Notes under the pieces: generated by a model
Told to the model about the DNA's origin: nothing
Seen by the model: the letters and a program-made list of their open reading frames with translations, nothing else
The model's database searches: none
Shown here: piece after piece, positions 50,990-58,562 of the stretch
How the letters are laid out: the number at the start of each line of letters is the position of its first letter
Numbering within the stretch: position 1 is the first letter of the stretch
Position numbers and translations under genes: made by a program
Source of the DNA: an uncultured Lachnospiraceae bacterium
GTDB lineage: Bacteria > Bacillota > Clostridia > Lachnospirales > Lachnospiraceae
DNA length: 64,000 bases
Direction: 5' to 3'
NCBI GenBank assembly: GCA_900319245.1
Contig: ONNQ01000005.1
Coordinates: 1-64,000 of the forward strand

Positions 50990-52279
50990 ATGTCTGCTGC
51001 ATTTGTAATGATCATGTTTGCGGTCTTGCTGCTTCTTGCAGTGCCGATTTCTATGGCTCTCGCGGCAGCTTGTATCATGCCCAGTGTCTTTGACGCGTCC
51101 TTTACGGCCAGCGCCACCTATATTGTCCGCGCTATGTTCAATGCGCTGAACAGCTTCCCTATGCTGGCAGTGCCCATGTTCATTCTGTCCGGTATCCTGA
51201 TGGCCAGAGGCGGTATTTCCCGCCGGCTGTTTGACCTGTTTTCCTTCCTGATCGGAAAGCGGACGGCAGGTCTTCCCTGCGCAGTCATTGTCACATGTCT
51301 CTTTTACGGTGCCATCTCTGGCTCCGGTGTGGCTACGGTAGCGGCAGTCGGCAGTATGACTCTGCCCATTCTGCTTCGCCTGGGATATGAGAAGAAATTC
51401 TGCGTGGCTATTATCGCCGTGGCGGGAAGTCTGGGCGTCATCATTCCGCCCAGCATTCCCTTTATTATGTACGGTCTGGCCTCGGGCGAATCTGTCAGCG
51501 ATCTTTTTACCGCGGGCATTATTCCCGGCATCCTGATCGCCCTGCTTCTGATGACCTACGCGGTCTATCACTGCAAGAAATACGGTGAAGACAAGGAAAA
51601 GATCGCGGCATACATCGATGAGCTGCACGGCAGGGGCTTTGTCTCTGTCATGAAAGAGAGCTTTCTGGCAGTTCTGTCTCCTGTGATCATCCTGGGCAGT
51701 ATTTACAGCGGTATCGCTTCTCCCACAGAAGCGGCTGTTATCTCTGTATTCTATGCCCTCTTGATCGGCCTGGTAGTCTACAAGGAGATCAAACCCTCCG
51801 AGCTCTACCACCTCTTTCTCGAGGCGGTGGGCACCTATACGCCCATCCTCTTTATTATGGCTGCAGCCATCGCCTTCTCCAGGGTTTTGACCCTTATGCA
51901 GGTTCCGCAGAATGTCAGTACCTGGATCCTGGCTAACTTCAGCAACAAGGTCATTGTCCTGCTGGTAATCAATGTTTTCCTGCTGATTGTCGGCATGTTC
52001 ATGGATACGACTCCGGCGATCCTGATCCTGACGCCCATCCTGCTGCCTATCGTCAAGGGATTTGGCATGACAGGAATCCATTTCGGCGTCATGATGGTCG
52101 TCAATCTGGCCATCGGCTACGTGACTCCGCCTATTGGCGTCAACCTGTTTGTCGCCAGCGCCATGACGTCGATTCCCGTGATGGACATTTCCAAAAAAGC
52201 GATCCCGCTGATCTGCATGTTTATCATCGCGCTGCTGCTGATCACTTTTATCCCGGCCATCAGCCTGGTGCTGGTATAG
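50990..52279 (+). CDS. dctM: TRAP transporter large permease subunit
   Basis: 429 residues, about 12 helices. PMFILSGILMARGGISRRLFDL, GAISGSGVATVAAVGSMTLP and the C-terminal TPPIGVNLFVASAM are characteristic of DctM. It drives sodium-dependent uptake of an organic acid presented by the binding protein encoded downstream. Confidence 0.95.
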   Translation: MSAAFVMIMFAVLLLLAVPISMALAAACIMPSVFDASFTASATYIVRAMFNALNSFPMLAVPMFILSGILMARGGISRRLFDLFSFLIGKRTAGLPCAVIVTCLFYGAISGSGVATVAAVGSMTLPILLRLGYEKKFCVAIIAVAGSLGVIIPPSIPFIMYGLASGESVSDLFTAGIIPGILIALLLMTYAVYHCKKYGEDKEKIAAYIDELHGRGFVSVMKESFLAVLSPVIILGSIYSGIASPTEAAVISVFYALLIGLVVYKEIKPSELYHLFLEAVGTYTPILFIMAAAIAFSRVLTLMQVPQNVSTWILANFSNKVIVLLVINVFLLIVGMFMDTTPAILILTPILLPIVKGFGMTGIHFGVMMVVNLAIGYVTPPIGVNLFVASAMTSIPVMDISKKAIPLICMFIIALLLITFIPAISLVLV

Positions 52280-52312
52280 GATATATCTTTCAATAGGAGG
52301 TCACAACAGAGT

Positions 52313-53323
52313 ATGAGTGGAAAGAGAATCAGACAGCTGATTGCTATCGCGATCATTGTTGCCGCAATAGCATATGGTTTTATCAGCAGTAGAAATAATG
52401 AACAGCACTTTGCCTGGCCGCTCGCGACCTGCAGTTCGGGCGAGACGGTCACAAATGTATTCGCGCAGACTTTTGCCGACTATGTGAGCAAGCTCAGTGA
52501 CGGCAAAATGAAGATCCAGGTCTATACGGACAGTACACTGGGAACAGATCTGGAACTGATGGAGAGCATGAAGGACGGAGATATTCCCTTTATCGTAGCG
52601 TCCCCTTCTCCCCAGGTCAGTTACATTCCCCAGCTGTGCGTTTTTGACACACCTTGTGTCTATACGGATATCAAAACATTCCGCCAAAATATGGAAAATG
52701 AAGAGCTGATGGATGAATTCCGTGAGATTTACAGAGAGCACGGTTACCGCTTCCTTGGAATCACGGACCAGGGCTTCCGCGTGATGACTATGTCCCAGCC
52801 TTATACGGACCTTTCGTCCATCGCCGGCCAGAAGATCCGCGTCATGGAGAACAAATATCACATTCAGTTCTGGAAGAGTGTCAATGCCAATCCGACCCCT
52901 ATGACTTTCTCTGAAGTCTATATCGGTCTGCAGCAGGGGACCATCGACGCTCAGGAGAACGCGCTTCCCCTGATCGTGACGGCCAAGCTCTACGAGCAGC
53001 AGAAGCGCCTGATCATGACCAATGCCGTTCCGGACCTGGTCACGCTGATCGCCAGCGGCAAGTTCATGGACAGCCTTACTGAAGAACAGGCCGCCATCAT
53101 TGAAGAAGCAGCCCGCCTTGCCCAGGAGGATGCAAAGGACATATCTGACCATAAGGCTGAGGAAGCCATCAAATATCTGGAGGAGGCCGGTATGGAGATC
53201 GTCACGCCCTCCCAAAAGGACTACGAGGATATGAGACAGATGTGCCAGCCCGTCTGGGACAGCATCCGCGAGGACTGCGGCGCAGAACTCTTCGACGAGT
53301 ATACAAGTATTGCGGAGGAGTGA
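52313..53323 (+). CDS. dctP: TRAP transporter substrate-binding protein, DctP family
   Basis: 336 residues with an N-terminal signal or anchor helix (LIAIAIIVAAIAYGFI). The ligand-binding core contains GQKIRVMENKYHIQFWK with the conserved Arg that binds the substrate carboxylate, and GTIDAQENALPLI. The substrate is an organic or sugar acid, not specified by sequence. Order dctQ-M-P differs from the textbook P-Q-M. Four 35-bp tandem repeats begin at its stop codon. Confidence 0.93.
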   Translation: MSGKRIRQLIAIAIIVAAIAYGFISSRNNEQHFAWPLATCSSGETVTNVFAQTFADYVSKLSDGKMKIQVYTDSTLGTDLELMESMKDGDIPFIVASPSPQVSYIPQLCVFDTPCVYTDIKTFRQNMENEELMDEFREIYREHGYRFLGITDQGFRVMTMSQPYTDLSSIAGQKIRVMENKYHIQFWKSVNANPTPMTFSEVYIGLQQGTIDAQENALPLIVTAKLYEQQKRLIMTNAVPDLVTLIASGKFMDSLTEEQAAIIEEAARLAQEDAKDISDHKAEEAIKYLEEAGMEIVTPSQKDYEDMRQMCQPVWDSIREDCGAELFDEYTSIAEE

Positions 53324-53460
53324 TTCGAGGGTTATAATGTACCGGTTGGCGGGGATGATTCGCGGGTTATAAAACGCCGGTTGGCGGGGATAATTCGCGT
53401 GGTATGAAACACCGGTTGGGCGGAATGATTCCCGTGCTATATAATATCGTTTGGCAAGGA
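53321..53460 (+). repeat. Four 35-bp tandem repeats
   Basis: Units at 53321-53355, 53356-53390, 53391-53425 and 53426-53460, each starting TRATTC and containing a CCGGTTGG-like block near the end. Units 1 and 2 are closest; units 3 and 4 diverge progressively. The first unit starts on the TGA of dctP. Confidence 0.85.
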
Positions 53461-53500
53461 CGTCATTTCCTCTATATGAGGAGATGGCGTCCTTATTATA
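53456..53500 (+). terminator. Terminator of the TRAP operon
   Basis: AAGGACGTCAT pairs with ATGGCGTCCTT (53456-53466, 53484-53494) with an inner CCTC/GAGG pair, followed by an AT-rich tail. Confidence 0.75.
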
Positions 53501-53520
53501 TTCAGAAATAGCCTTGTTTA

Positions 53521-53550
53521 TTGCGCTTTTCTAAAACAGACCATTATAAT
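53521..53550 (+). promoter_or_regulatory. Promoter of the class II aldolase gene
   Basis: TTGCGC (53521-53526), 18 bases, TATAAT (53545-53550), 50 bases before the start codon. Confidence 0.6.
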
Positions 53551-53599
53551 AGTTGTAATCATTAAACCCACACAAGAACACATGAAAAGGTGAACGAAT

Positions 53600-54559
53600 A
53601 TGCTTATTAATCTGAAAGAGATCCTTACAATTGCTGATCATGACAATATCGCGATCGGTGCGTTCAACACGCCGAATCTGGAATGCATCAATGCGGTAAT
53701 TGATGCTGCAGAGCGGCTGAATGTTCCGGTGATCATCTCTCATGCGGAACTCCATGAAGACGTGGCTCCCCTTGCCAAGATCGGACCGGTCATGGTTCAG
53801 GCGGCCAAGGCTGCCAAAGTACCGGTGTGTGTTCATCTTGATCACTGTGAGACGCTGAGTTATATGAAGCAGGCGCTGGAGCTCGGCTTTACAGGTGTCA
53901 TGTATGACGGAAGTACGCTTCCCTATGAAGAGAATCTGAAGAATACCAAGAAGGCAGTCGAAATTGCGTCCAAATATAATTGCGGCGTAGAAGCTGAACT
54001 CGGGGCAATGGCTGCACGCGAGGGAGGAGAAGTTGCGTCTGGTCAGACTGCTGTTGGTGAAGGCGTGCGGGCTGTGGCTGCCGCCGGGAAGGCTATGGCC
54101 GGTGAAGGCGGCCAGGCGACGTCCGGAAAGGCTGCTTCCGGCAAAGGCAGGCCGTTTGCTCCTACCGGGCCGGTCTACACAGATCCGGATGAAGCTGTCG
54201 AGTTCTGCAAGGAGACCCAAATCGATGCGCTTGCGCCAAGCTTCGGTACAGCACATGGCATTTATAAGAATAAGCCGATTCTGGATTTTGAACGCGTGAA
54301 GGAAATCTCTATCAGGACAAGGCTGCCGCTCGTCATGCATGGTGGAAGCGGCGTTTCGCCGGAAGACTACCGCAAGGGCATCGAGTGCGGCCTCAGAAAG
54401 ATCAATTACTACAGCTACATGGCCAAAGCCGGAACGCAGGCAGTCATCGACAAATTGCAGGAGGGAAATGTCGTTTTCTTCCATGACCTGGCGCTTGCTG
54501 CGCAGAAAGCTATGGAAGAGGACGTGGAGAAAGCCATGCGTGTATTCGCTGGATTGTAA
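53600..54559 (+). CDS. Class II fructose/tagatose-bisphosphate aldolase family protein with insert
   Basis: 319 residues. IAIGAFNTPNLECINAVIDAA, the zinc-binding HLDH in VCVHLDHCETL (about 80), GFTGVMYDGS, VEAELGAM, and the C-terminal MHGGSGV and GLRKINYYSYM are class II aldolase motifs. Between VEAELG and PVYTDPDEAVEF lies an Ala/Gly/Glu-rich insert of about 50 residues (54008-54171) where relatives have about 15. It cleaves or forms ketose bisphosphates; the exact sugar is unknown. Confidence 0.9.
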   Translation: MLINLKEILTIADHDNIAIGAFNTPNLECINAVIDAAERLNVPVIISHAELHEDVAPLAKIGPVMVQAAKAAKVPVCVHLDHCETLSYMKQALELGFTGVMYDGSTLPYEENLKNTKKAVEIASKYNCGVEAELGAMAAREGGEVASGQTAVGEGVRAVAAAGKAMAGEGGQATSGKAASGKGRPFAPTGPVYTDPDEAVEFCKETQIDALAPSFGTAHGIYKNKPILDFERVKEISIRTRLPLVMHGGSGVSPEDYRKGIECGLRKINYYSYMAKAGTQAVIDKLQEGNVVFFHDLALAAQKAMEEDVEKAMRVFAGL

Positions 54560-54664
54560 GTCAGGGGGACAGTCCGGTGACTCACTAAACGTGAGTAGCT
54601 CGCTTTTGGGTGAGCGAAGCGGCTCAAAATCAAGCGATCGTTTTCTGTAGTAAAAGGAGACTTA

Positions 54665-55207
54665 ATGGAAGAAATCAGGATAGACATGCGCGACAAAAGC
54701 TATCAGAATGCGGCAGCCGGCTCCCGCAACGAGGAGCTGGTGTTCAAGCTCAACCACACATTGCCGACGTCACAGGAATATAAGGACATCCTTCATGAGC
54801 TGTTCGACGGCCGCATCGGCGAGAATTCGTTCCTACATGCGCCGCTTGCCGGCGCTGCGTTCGAAAAGATCACGATCGGCAGCGGAGTGTACATTAACGG
54901 CAATCTTTTGGCAATGGCGAGGGGCGGCATAACAATCGAAGACGATGTGCAGATAGCCGCCAACGTGCAGCTCCTGACCAATAACCATGATCTTTATGAC
55001 AGGCAGGTACTCACTTGCAAGCCCATCGTGATTCGGAAAGGCGCGTGGATCGGGGCCGGCGCGACCATCCTGCCGGGCGTGACGGTCGGAAAGTACGCCA
55101 TCGTTGGCGCGGCATCCGTGGTGACGCGCGATGTTGGCGACTACGAGGTTGTAGTCGGCAATCCCGCCCGACAGGTCAGAAAGTTGGACGCGGAGAGGTT
55201 TGAGTGA
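54665..55207 (+). CDS. Sugar O-acetyltransferase-like hexapeptide protein
   Basis: 180 residues. Left-handed beta-helix hexapeptide repeats (ITIGSGVYINGN, ITIEDDVQIAANVQL) with the catalytic His in LLTNNHDLYDR, and the AcCoA-side IRKGAWIGAGATILPGV and VVVGNPARQVRKL of the maltose/galactoside acetyltransferase branch. The N-terminal Mac domain is reduced. GGAGA precedes the ATG. The 105-bp gap before it holds a TCGCTTTTGGGTGAGCGA-type hairpin. Confidence 0.88.
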   Translation: MEEIRIDMRDKSYQNAAAGSRNEELVFKLNHTLPTSQEYKDILHELFDGRIGENSFLHAPLAGAAFEKITIGSGVYINGNLLAMARGGITIEDDVQIAANVQLLTNNHDLYDRQVLTCKPIVIRKGAWIGAGATILPGVTVGKYAIVGAASVVTRDVGDYEVVVGNPARQVRKLDAERFE

Positions 55208-55219
55208 AATAGTAGAAAT

Positions 55220-55311
55220 AGACACAGAAATAGCCGCCCCAGTCTGACAAACTAAGCGGCTATTTCGTAGCTTATTAATCGGACTAACCGTCTATCGGCA
55301 GTACATTTTCT
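55220..55311 (-). ncRNA. Orphan type I antitoxin-like RNA
   Basis: Minus-strand promoter TTGACA (55341-55346), 17 bases, TATATT (55318-55323), then about 85 nt that match the antisense RNA of the toxin locus at 56.2 kb, ending in an 11-bp stem (55227-55237 with 55256-55266). The toxin ORF that should face it is absent; only the last few bases of its 3' end remain. It may act in trans on the intact copy or be a relic. Confidence 0.6.
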
Positions 55312-55317
55312 TATTCA

Positions 55318-55346
55318 AATATAGCATTATACAAGAAAAGTGTCAA
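55318..55346 (-). promoter_or_regulatory. Promoter of the orphan antisense RNA
   Basis: Minus strand TTGACA-N17-TATATT, the same arrangement as the promoter at 56313-56341. Confidence 0.75.
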
Positions 55347-55394
55347 TTTGGCCGCAGATTGCGCTATTCGACATAAGCCTGAAGGGACGTGAAG

Positions 55395-55934
55395 ATGATG
55401 GGGCGATTTGCAAATATACTGATCATCATACTGGAGATTCTGGGGCTTCGAGTCAGCATCGGTGATCGCAAATGGAAGATTTTTGCGTATTATACACAGA
55501 TCTCAAATCTGATCACGATTGCATCTTCGATCGTATATGTATTCGCGGGAGGGCCGGCCTGGCTGCGATATACGAGCGCCTGCATGCTGACGATGACATT
55601 TGCGGTCACACTTTTCATCCTGGTACCTTTTGGTGGCGGATTCCGAAGACTCATGTTATCGGGAAACGGGCTGTATCATCATACGCTGTGTCCGGTGTTG
55701 TCAGTTATTTCCTATATATTATGGGAAGGCCATTCGTCAGCATGGATGATTCCGGTGGCGATCACATTTGTGTATGGGATCGTAATGATGTATATGAATT
55801 ACAGAGAGTGGTTCGATGGGCCATATCCGTTTTTCAGGGTGAACCATCAAAGCAGACTGGCGACGGTATTCTGGATAGCGGCGCTGACAGGAATAATCAC
55901 GGTGATTTCGCTGGTTATGCGTTGGATCGCGTGA
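55395..55934 (+). CDS. Pr6Pr/FAR-17a-like membrane protein
   Basis: 179 residues, six helices. FAYYTQISNLITIASSIVYV after helix 1, LYHHTLCPVLSVISYIL in the middle and a C-terminal YPFFRV are typical of the Pr6Pr/AIG1-like membrane family of unknown function. ATG at 55395 has GAAGGGA upstream; a GTG six bases earlier is also possible. Confidence 0.8.
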   Translation: MMGRFANILIIILEILGLRVSIGDRKWKIFAYYTQISNLITIASSIVYVFAGGPAWLRYTSACMLTMTFAVTLFILVPFGGGFRRLMLSGNGLYHHTLCPVLSVISYILWEGHSSAWMIPVAITFVYGIVMMYMNYREWFDGPYPFFRVNHQSRLATVFWIAALTGIITVISLVMRWIA

Positions 55935-55985
55935 AGAACAGCTGGTGTTTTATATGAGATATTGATTTACGGTGTTATATCCGCT

Positions 55986-56015
55986 TTGCCATATATGGAG
56001 CACAGAGATTATAAT
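55986..56015 (+). promoter_or_regulatory. Promoter of the type I toxin mRNA
   Basis: TTGCCA (55986-55991), 18 bases, TATAAT (56010-56015). The leader that follows (56040-56120) contains CGGAGGG/CCCTCCG, whose CCCTCC strand can also cover the toxin's AGGAGGG ribosome site, suggesting translational control. Confidence 0.65.
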
Positions 56016-56125
56016 AATGAAGTGCTGCCAATAACGGTAGGCGGTTAGCCCTCTACGGAGGGACTGTGACCCTCCGATTACATAGAAACCCACTTGGGAA
56101 TCTGAAGAAAAGGAGGGCTGAACCA

Positions 56126-56227
56126 ATGGAAGTGGTCGGAGTAATTATTGGTGTGCTCAGTATGTGCGCAACCTTTTTTGCTATCGGTTACCAGATTGGT
56201 AAGGATAGTAGTAATACACAGAAATGA
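56126..56227 (+). CDS. Small hydrophobic type I toxin-like peptide
   Basis: 33 residues with one membrane helix (VVGVIIGVLSMCATFFAIGY) and a polar tail QIGKDSSNTQK, a strong AAAGGAGGG site, a folded leader, and a convergent antisense RNA at its 3' end. This matches the layout of Firmicutes holin-like type I toxins (TxpA/Bsr-like) that depolarise the membrane when not silenced. Too short for most gene callers. Confidence 0.75.
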   Translation: MEVVGVIIGVLSMCATFFAIGYQIGKDSSNTQK

Positions 56228-56306
56228 CCGCCCCTCCAGCCAAGGTTAGCGGTCATTTCACATGACTTATAATTCGGGCTGACCGTCAACCGGCAGCACA
56301 TTTTCT
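56215..56306 (-). ncRNA. Antisense RNA antitoxin
   Basis: The minus-strand promoter at 56313-56341 predicts a start near 56306. The transcript runs leftwards through a perfect 11-bp stem (56221-56231 with 56249-56259) that overlaps the toxin stop codon and 3' UTR, so it can pair with the toxin mRNA. RatA-like role inferred. Confidence 0.7.
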
Positions 56307-56312
56307 AATTCG

Positions 56313-56341
56313 AATATAGCATTATGCAAGTGAAGTGTCAA
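56313..56341 (-). promoter_or_regulatory. Promoter of the antisense RNA
   Basis: Minus strand TTGACA (56336-56341), 17 bases, TATATT (56313-56318): near-consensus, as expected for an antitoxin RNA that must be in excess. Confidence 0.8.
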
Positions 56342-56367
56342 TTCATGCAGATAAGGAGGCCGGCATT

Positions 56368-56862
56368 ATGACCGCTCAAGGAAAGGATATTAATATGAAA
56401 ACTTTAGTAGCATATTTCAGTGCAGAGAGCGGTAGGACCGCGAGTTTGGCGGAGAAAATGGCGGCGGCGATCGGGGCAGACCTGTTCGAGATCAAGCCTG
56501 AGAAGCCGTATTCAGCTGCGGATCTCAACTACATGAATCCTGTCTCACGCTGCAATCGAGAATTTTTTGCCAAAAAACAGGTGCCCGTCTCAGGCAAAAT
56601 CCAGAACTTCGAGTATTATGACCTCGTCCTGATCGGCTTCCCGATCTGGTACGGTTGCGCACCGCTTGTGGTGAACACTTTCTGCGCCGGATACGATTGG
56701 ACCGGGAAGAAAGTTGCAGCCTTTGCAACCTCCGGCGGCAGCGGAATCGGCAAAACATCAGCCAAGCTGGCACCTTACGTAAAAGGCGCAGACGTCCTTG
56801 ACGCGCGCCTCCTGAACGGTGCCGGAACGGATGAAATCAAAGCGTGGGTTGAGAGCTTGTGA
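56368..56862 (+). CDS. Flavodoxin-like protein
   Basis: 164 residues from the ATG at 56368 (AAGGAGG upstream); a shorter form from 56395 starts directly at the fold (MKTLVAYFSAESGRTASLAEK). The FMN phosphate loop is SAESGRT, then VLIGFPIWYGCAPLVVNTF and AFATSGGSGIGKTSAKL follow the single-domain flavodoxin pattern. It may serve as an electron carrier or quinone-reductase-like enzyme. Confidence 0.88.
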   Translation: MTAQGKDINMKTLVAYFSAESGRTASLAEKMAAAIGADLFEIKPEKPYSAADLNYMNPVSRCNREFFAKKQVPVSGKIQNFEYYDLVLIGFPIWYGCAPLVVNTFCAGYDWTGKKVAAFATSGGSGIGKTSAKLAPYVKGADVLDARLLNGAGTDEIKAWVESL

Positions 56863-56932
56863 TCAACGACAAGACTGACATTTGTAAATCTGTTGGACGC
56901 AGCCCCGCTATTTACAGCTTGCTGGTAATTCA

Positions 56933-57138
56933 ATGAGCTGATTATTGCCGGCAAGTCCCCAATTTAAGCTTGCTATTGAATTGATGAGCTGATTATTGCC
57001 GGCAAATTCAACGATATTTCGTTAAGCGTATTTTGTTGGGCATAGAAGCTTGCTTATTGCAAAATAGTTCCCAAGCAAAACTTGCTAAAGGCCATGCGAT
57101 ACGTGATATCGCGTATGATGTGATCAATATTTTGATCA
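56933..57138. repeat. Repeats and dyads in the gap before the GTPase operon
   Basis: The 525-bp gap 56863-57387 has no convincing gene. ATGAGCTGATTATTGCCGGCAA occurs at 56933-56954 and 56984-57005 (22 bp, split here as ATGAGCTGATT and ATTGCCGGCAA), and AGCTTGCT three times. Dyads: AGCAA/TTGCT (57074-57086), GCGATA/TATCGC (57096-57112) and TGATCAA/TTGATCA (57121-57138). A lysine-rich plus-strand frame and a hydrophobic minus-strand frame after 57144 are not supported as genes. Confidence 0.7.
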
Positions 57139-57387
57139 GGCGCTTAGAAATTGGGCACAGGAGAGCGAAGAAACCTTGTTATGCCTAATTGAGTGTATTC
57201 AATTCTGATAATTGCTCGAAACCGTTGGAACTTTTTGGAAAAATCTTCTTGCTGTACCCAACCGCTAACGAAGAAGCCGAAACCGAGCAGCACCAGCGGC
57301 AAAAAGCCAAGAAAAAGATGAAACCACAGCATATCGACATCAAGAAAAAAGATAGTTTGTTAAGAAAAACTTCAGGAGGCTGACGCC

Positions 57388-58560
57388 ATGACTGACAAAG
57401 CGAATATTCTTGTTCTGGGGACTTCCGGCTCAGGCAAGTCGACGTTGATCAACGCCGTGATCGGCAAGGAAGTTGCCAAAGTCAGCAACGGCAGGAAAGG
57501 GACCGAGAAGCTGGAGGTCTATGAGTCCGATGAGCTGAATCTAAGGCTGATCGACAGCAAGGGATTTGGGAACAAATTCTGGGATACGCAGAAAACGGTC
57601 AGAGATATGAGCAAGTGGATGAGGGCTGGCCTCAAGGGCGACAGGCCTAGGATCCACATGCTTTGGTTCTGCGTGGACGCGACGTCCGAGCAGTTATCCA
57701 CCAGGACGATCAGGACCGTGGAATATGTCAAGAGTGAATGGAAAGACATTCCCGTTATCGTTGTGCTGACCAAGTCTTTCTTCCCCGATGAAGATCAGAA
57801 GCACATTAAGATGGTTGAAGATGCTTTTCGCAAGGCTGCCCCGAACAATTGGCTGCCTTTAGGAAACAAAGTGCTTCCTGAGGAAAACAAGGGGATGCCT
57901 GTCGCTATTATTCCTGTTTTGGCAAAGCCGCCTAAGAGCATGCCTGATGTGCCGCGCGGGATCGAGGAGCTGATCAAGGCGACGGAGGAAAATCTCGACG
58001 CGGCCGTCAAGGATTCGGAGGAGGCCGTGTACCGTTATGAGCTCAAGCGCAAGCGGATGAACGCGCATGCGCTGACGGCGCTAGCAACTTCTTCGGCAGC
58101 TGTGGTCGGGGCGGTCCCGATCAACCTGCCGGATTCGGTCGTGCTCTCCACGATGGAAACCGCTCTGATTTCAAGCATTGCCAAAATATACAACCTCGAC
58201 AAGAAGGACGACCGCATGCAGAAGGTCATGGCAAGAATCATCGAAGCAGGCGCGGTGAGCATGACGGCGAAGATGGCCTTGAACCAGCTCAAGATGATTC
58301 CGGGCGTCGCCAATATCGCGGCAGATGTCCTGAACGCCGTGGTCGCGGGCGCGATCGTGTTCGGAATCGGCGAGGCCTCCGGCGTCATCATGGAAAAGGT
58401 CTACCTGGGCGAGATCGACGAGGAGAATCTCGACTGGATCAATAAGATTGTGAACGGCAAGATGGGAAGCGTGGTCGGCCAGGTGGTCCGGATGGTCGCC
58501 TCCAACAATGGCAAGATCAACATCAAAGAGATTATCGAGTCGCTGGTGAAGAGGACTTGA
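57388..58560 (+). CDS. P-loop GTPase with hydrophobic C-terminal domain
   Basis: 390 residues; AGGAGG before the ATG. G1 loop GTSGSGKSTLINAV (10-23), G3 IDSKGFG (about 55), and VIVVLTKSFFPDED as a diverged G4. The C-terminal half (about 225-360) is Ala/Val-rich with amphipathic or membrane-like helices (IPGVANIAADVLNAVVAGAI), as in DUF697/YcjF-type GTPases. It is the first gene of a tight three-gene unit; the next start is 3 bases after this stop. Probably a membrane-linked switch or regulator of the NACHT protein. Confidence 0.85.
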   Translation: MTDKANILVLGTSGSGKSTLINAVIGKEVAKVSNGRKGTEKLEVYESDELNLRLIDSKGFGNKFWDTQKTVRDMSKWMRAGLKGDRPRIHMLWFCVDATSEQLSTRTIRTVEYVKSEWKDIPVIVVLTKSFFPDEDQKHIKMVEDAFRKAAPNNWLPLGNKVLPEENKGMPVAIIPVLAKPPKSMPDVPRGIEELIKATEENLDAAVKDSEEAVYRYELKRKRMNAHALTALATSSAAVVGAVPINLPDSVVLSTMETALISSIAKIYNLDKKDDRMQKVMARIIEAGAVSMTAKMALNQLKMIPGVANIAADVLNAVVAGAIVFGIGEASGVIMEKVYLGEIDEENLDWINKIVNGKMGSVVGQVVRMVASNNGKINIKEIIESLVKRT

Positions 58561-58562
58561 GT

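Noticed and set aside
50504-52081. 525-codon minus-strand frame over dctQ/dctM
   Set aside because: Antisense shadow of transporter genes with a low-complexity D/H/Q-rich composition.
57144-57383. Overlapping small frames: lysine-rich (plus) and hydrophobic (minus)
   Set aside because: Neither has a supported start or a recognisable family; the plus frame runs into the ribosome site of the GTPase gene.
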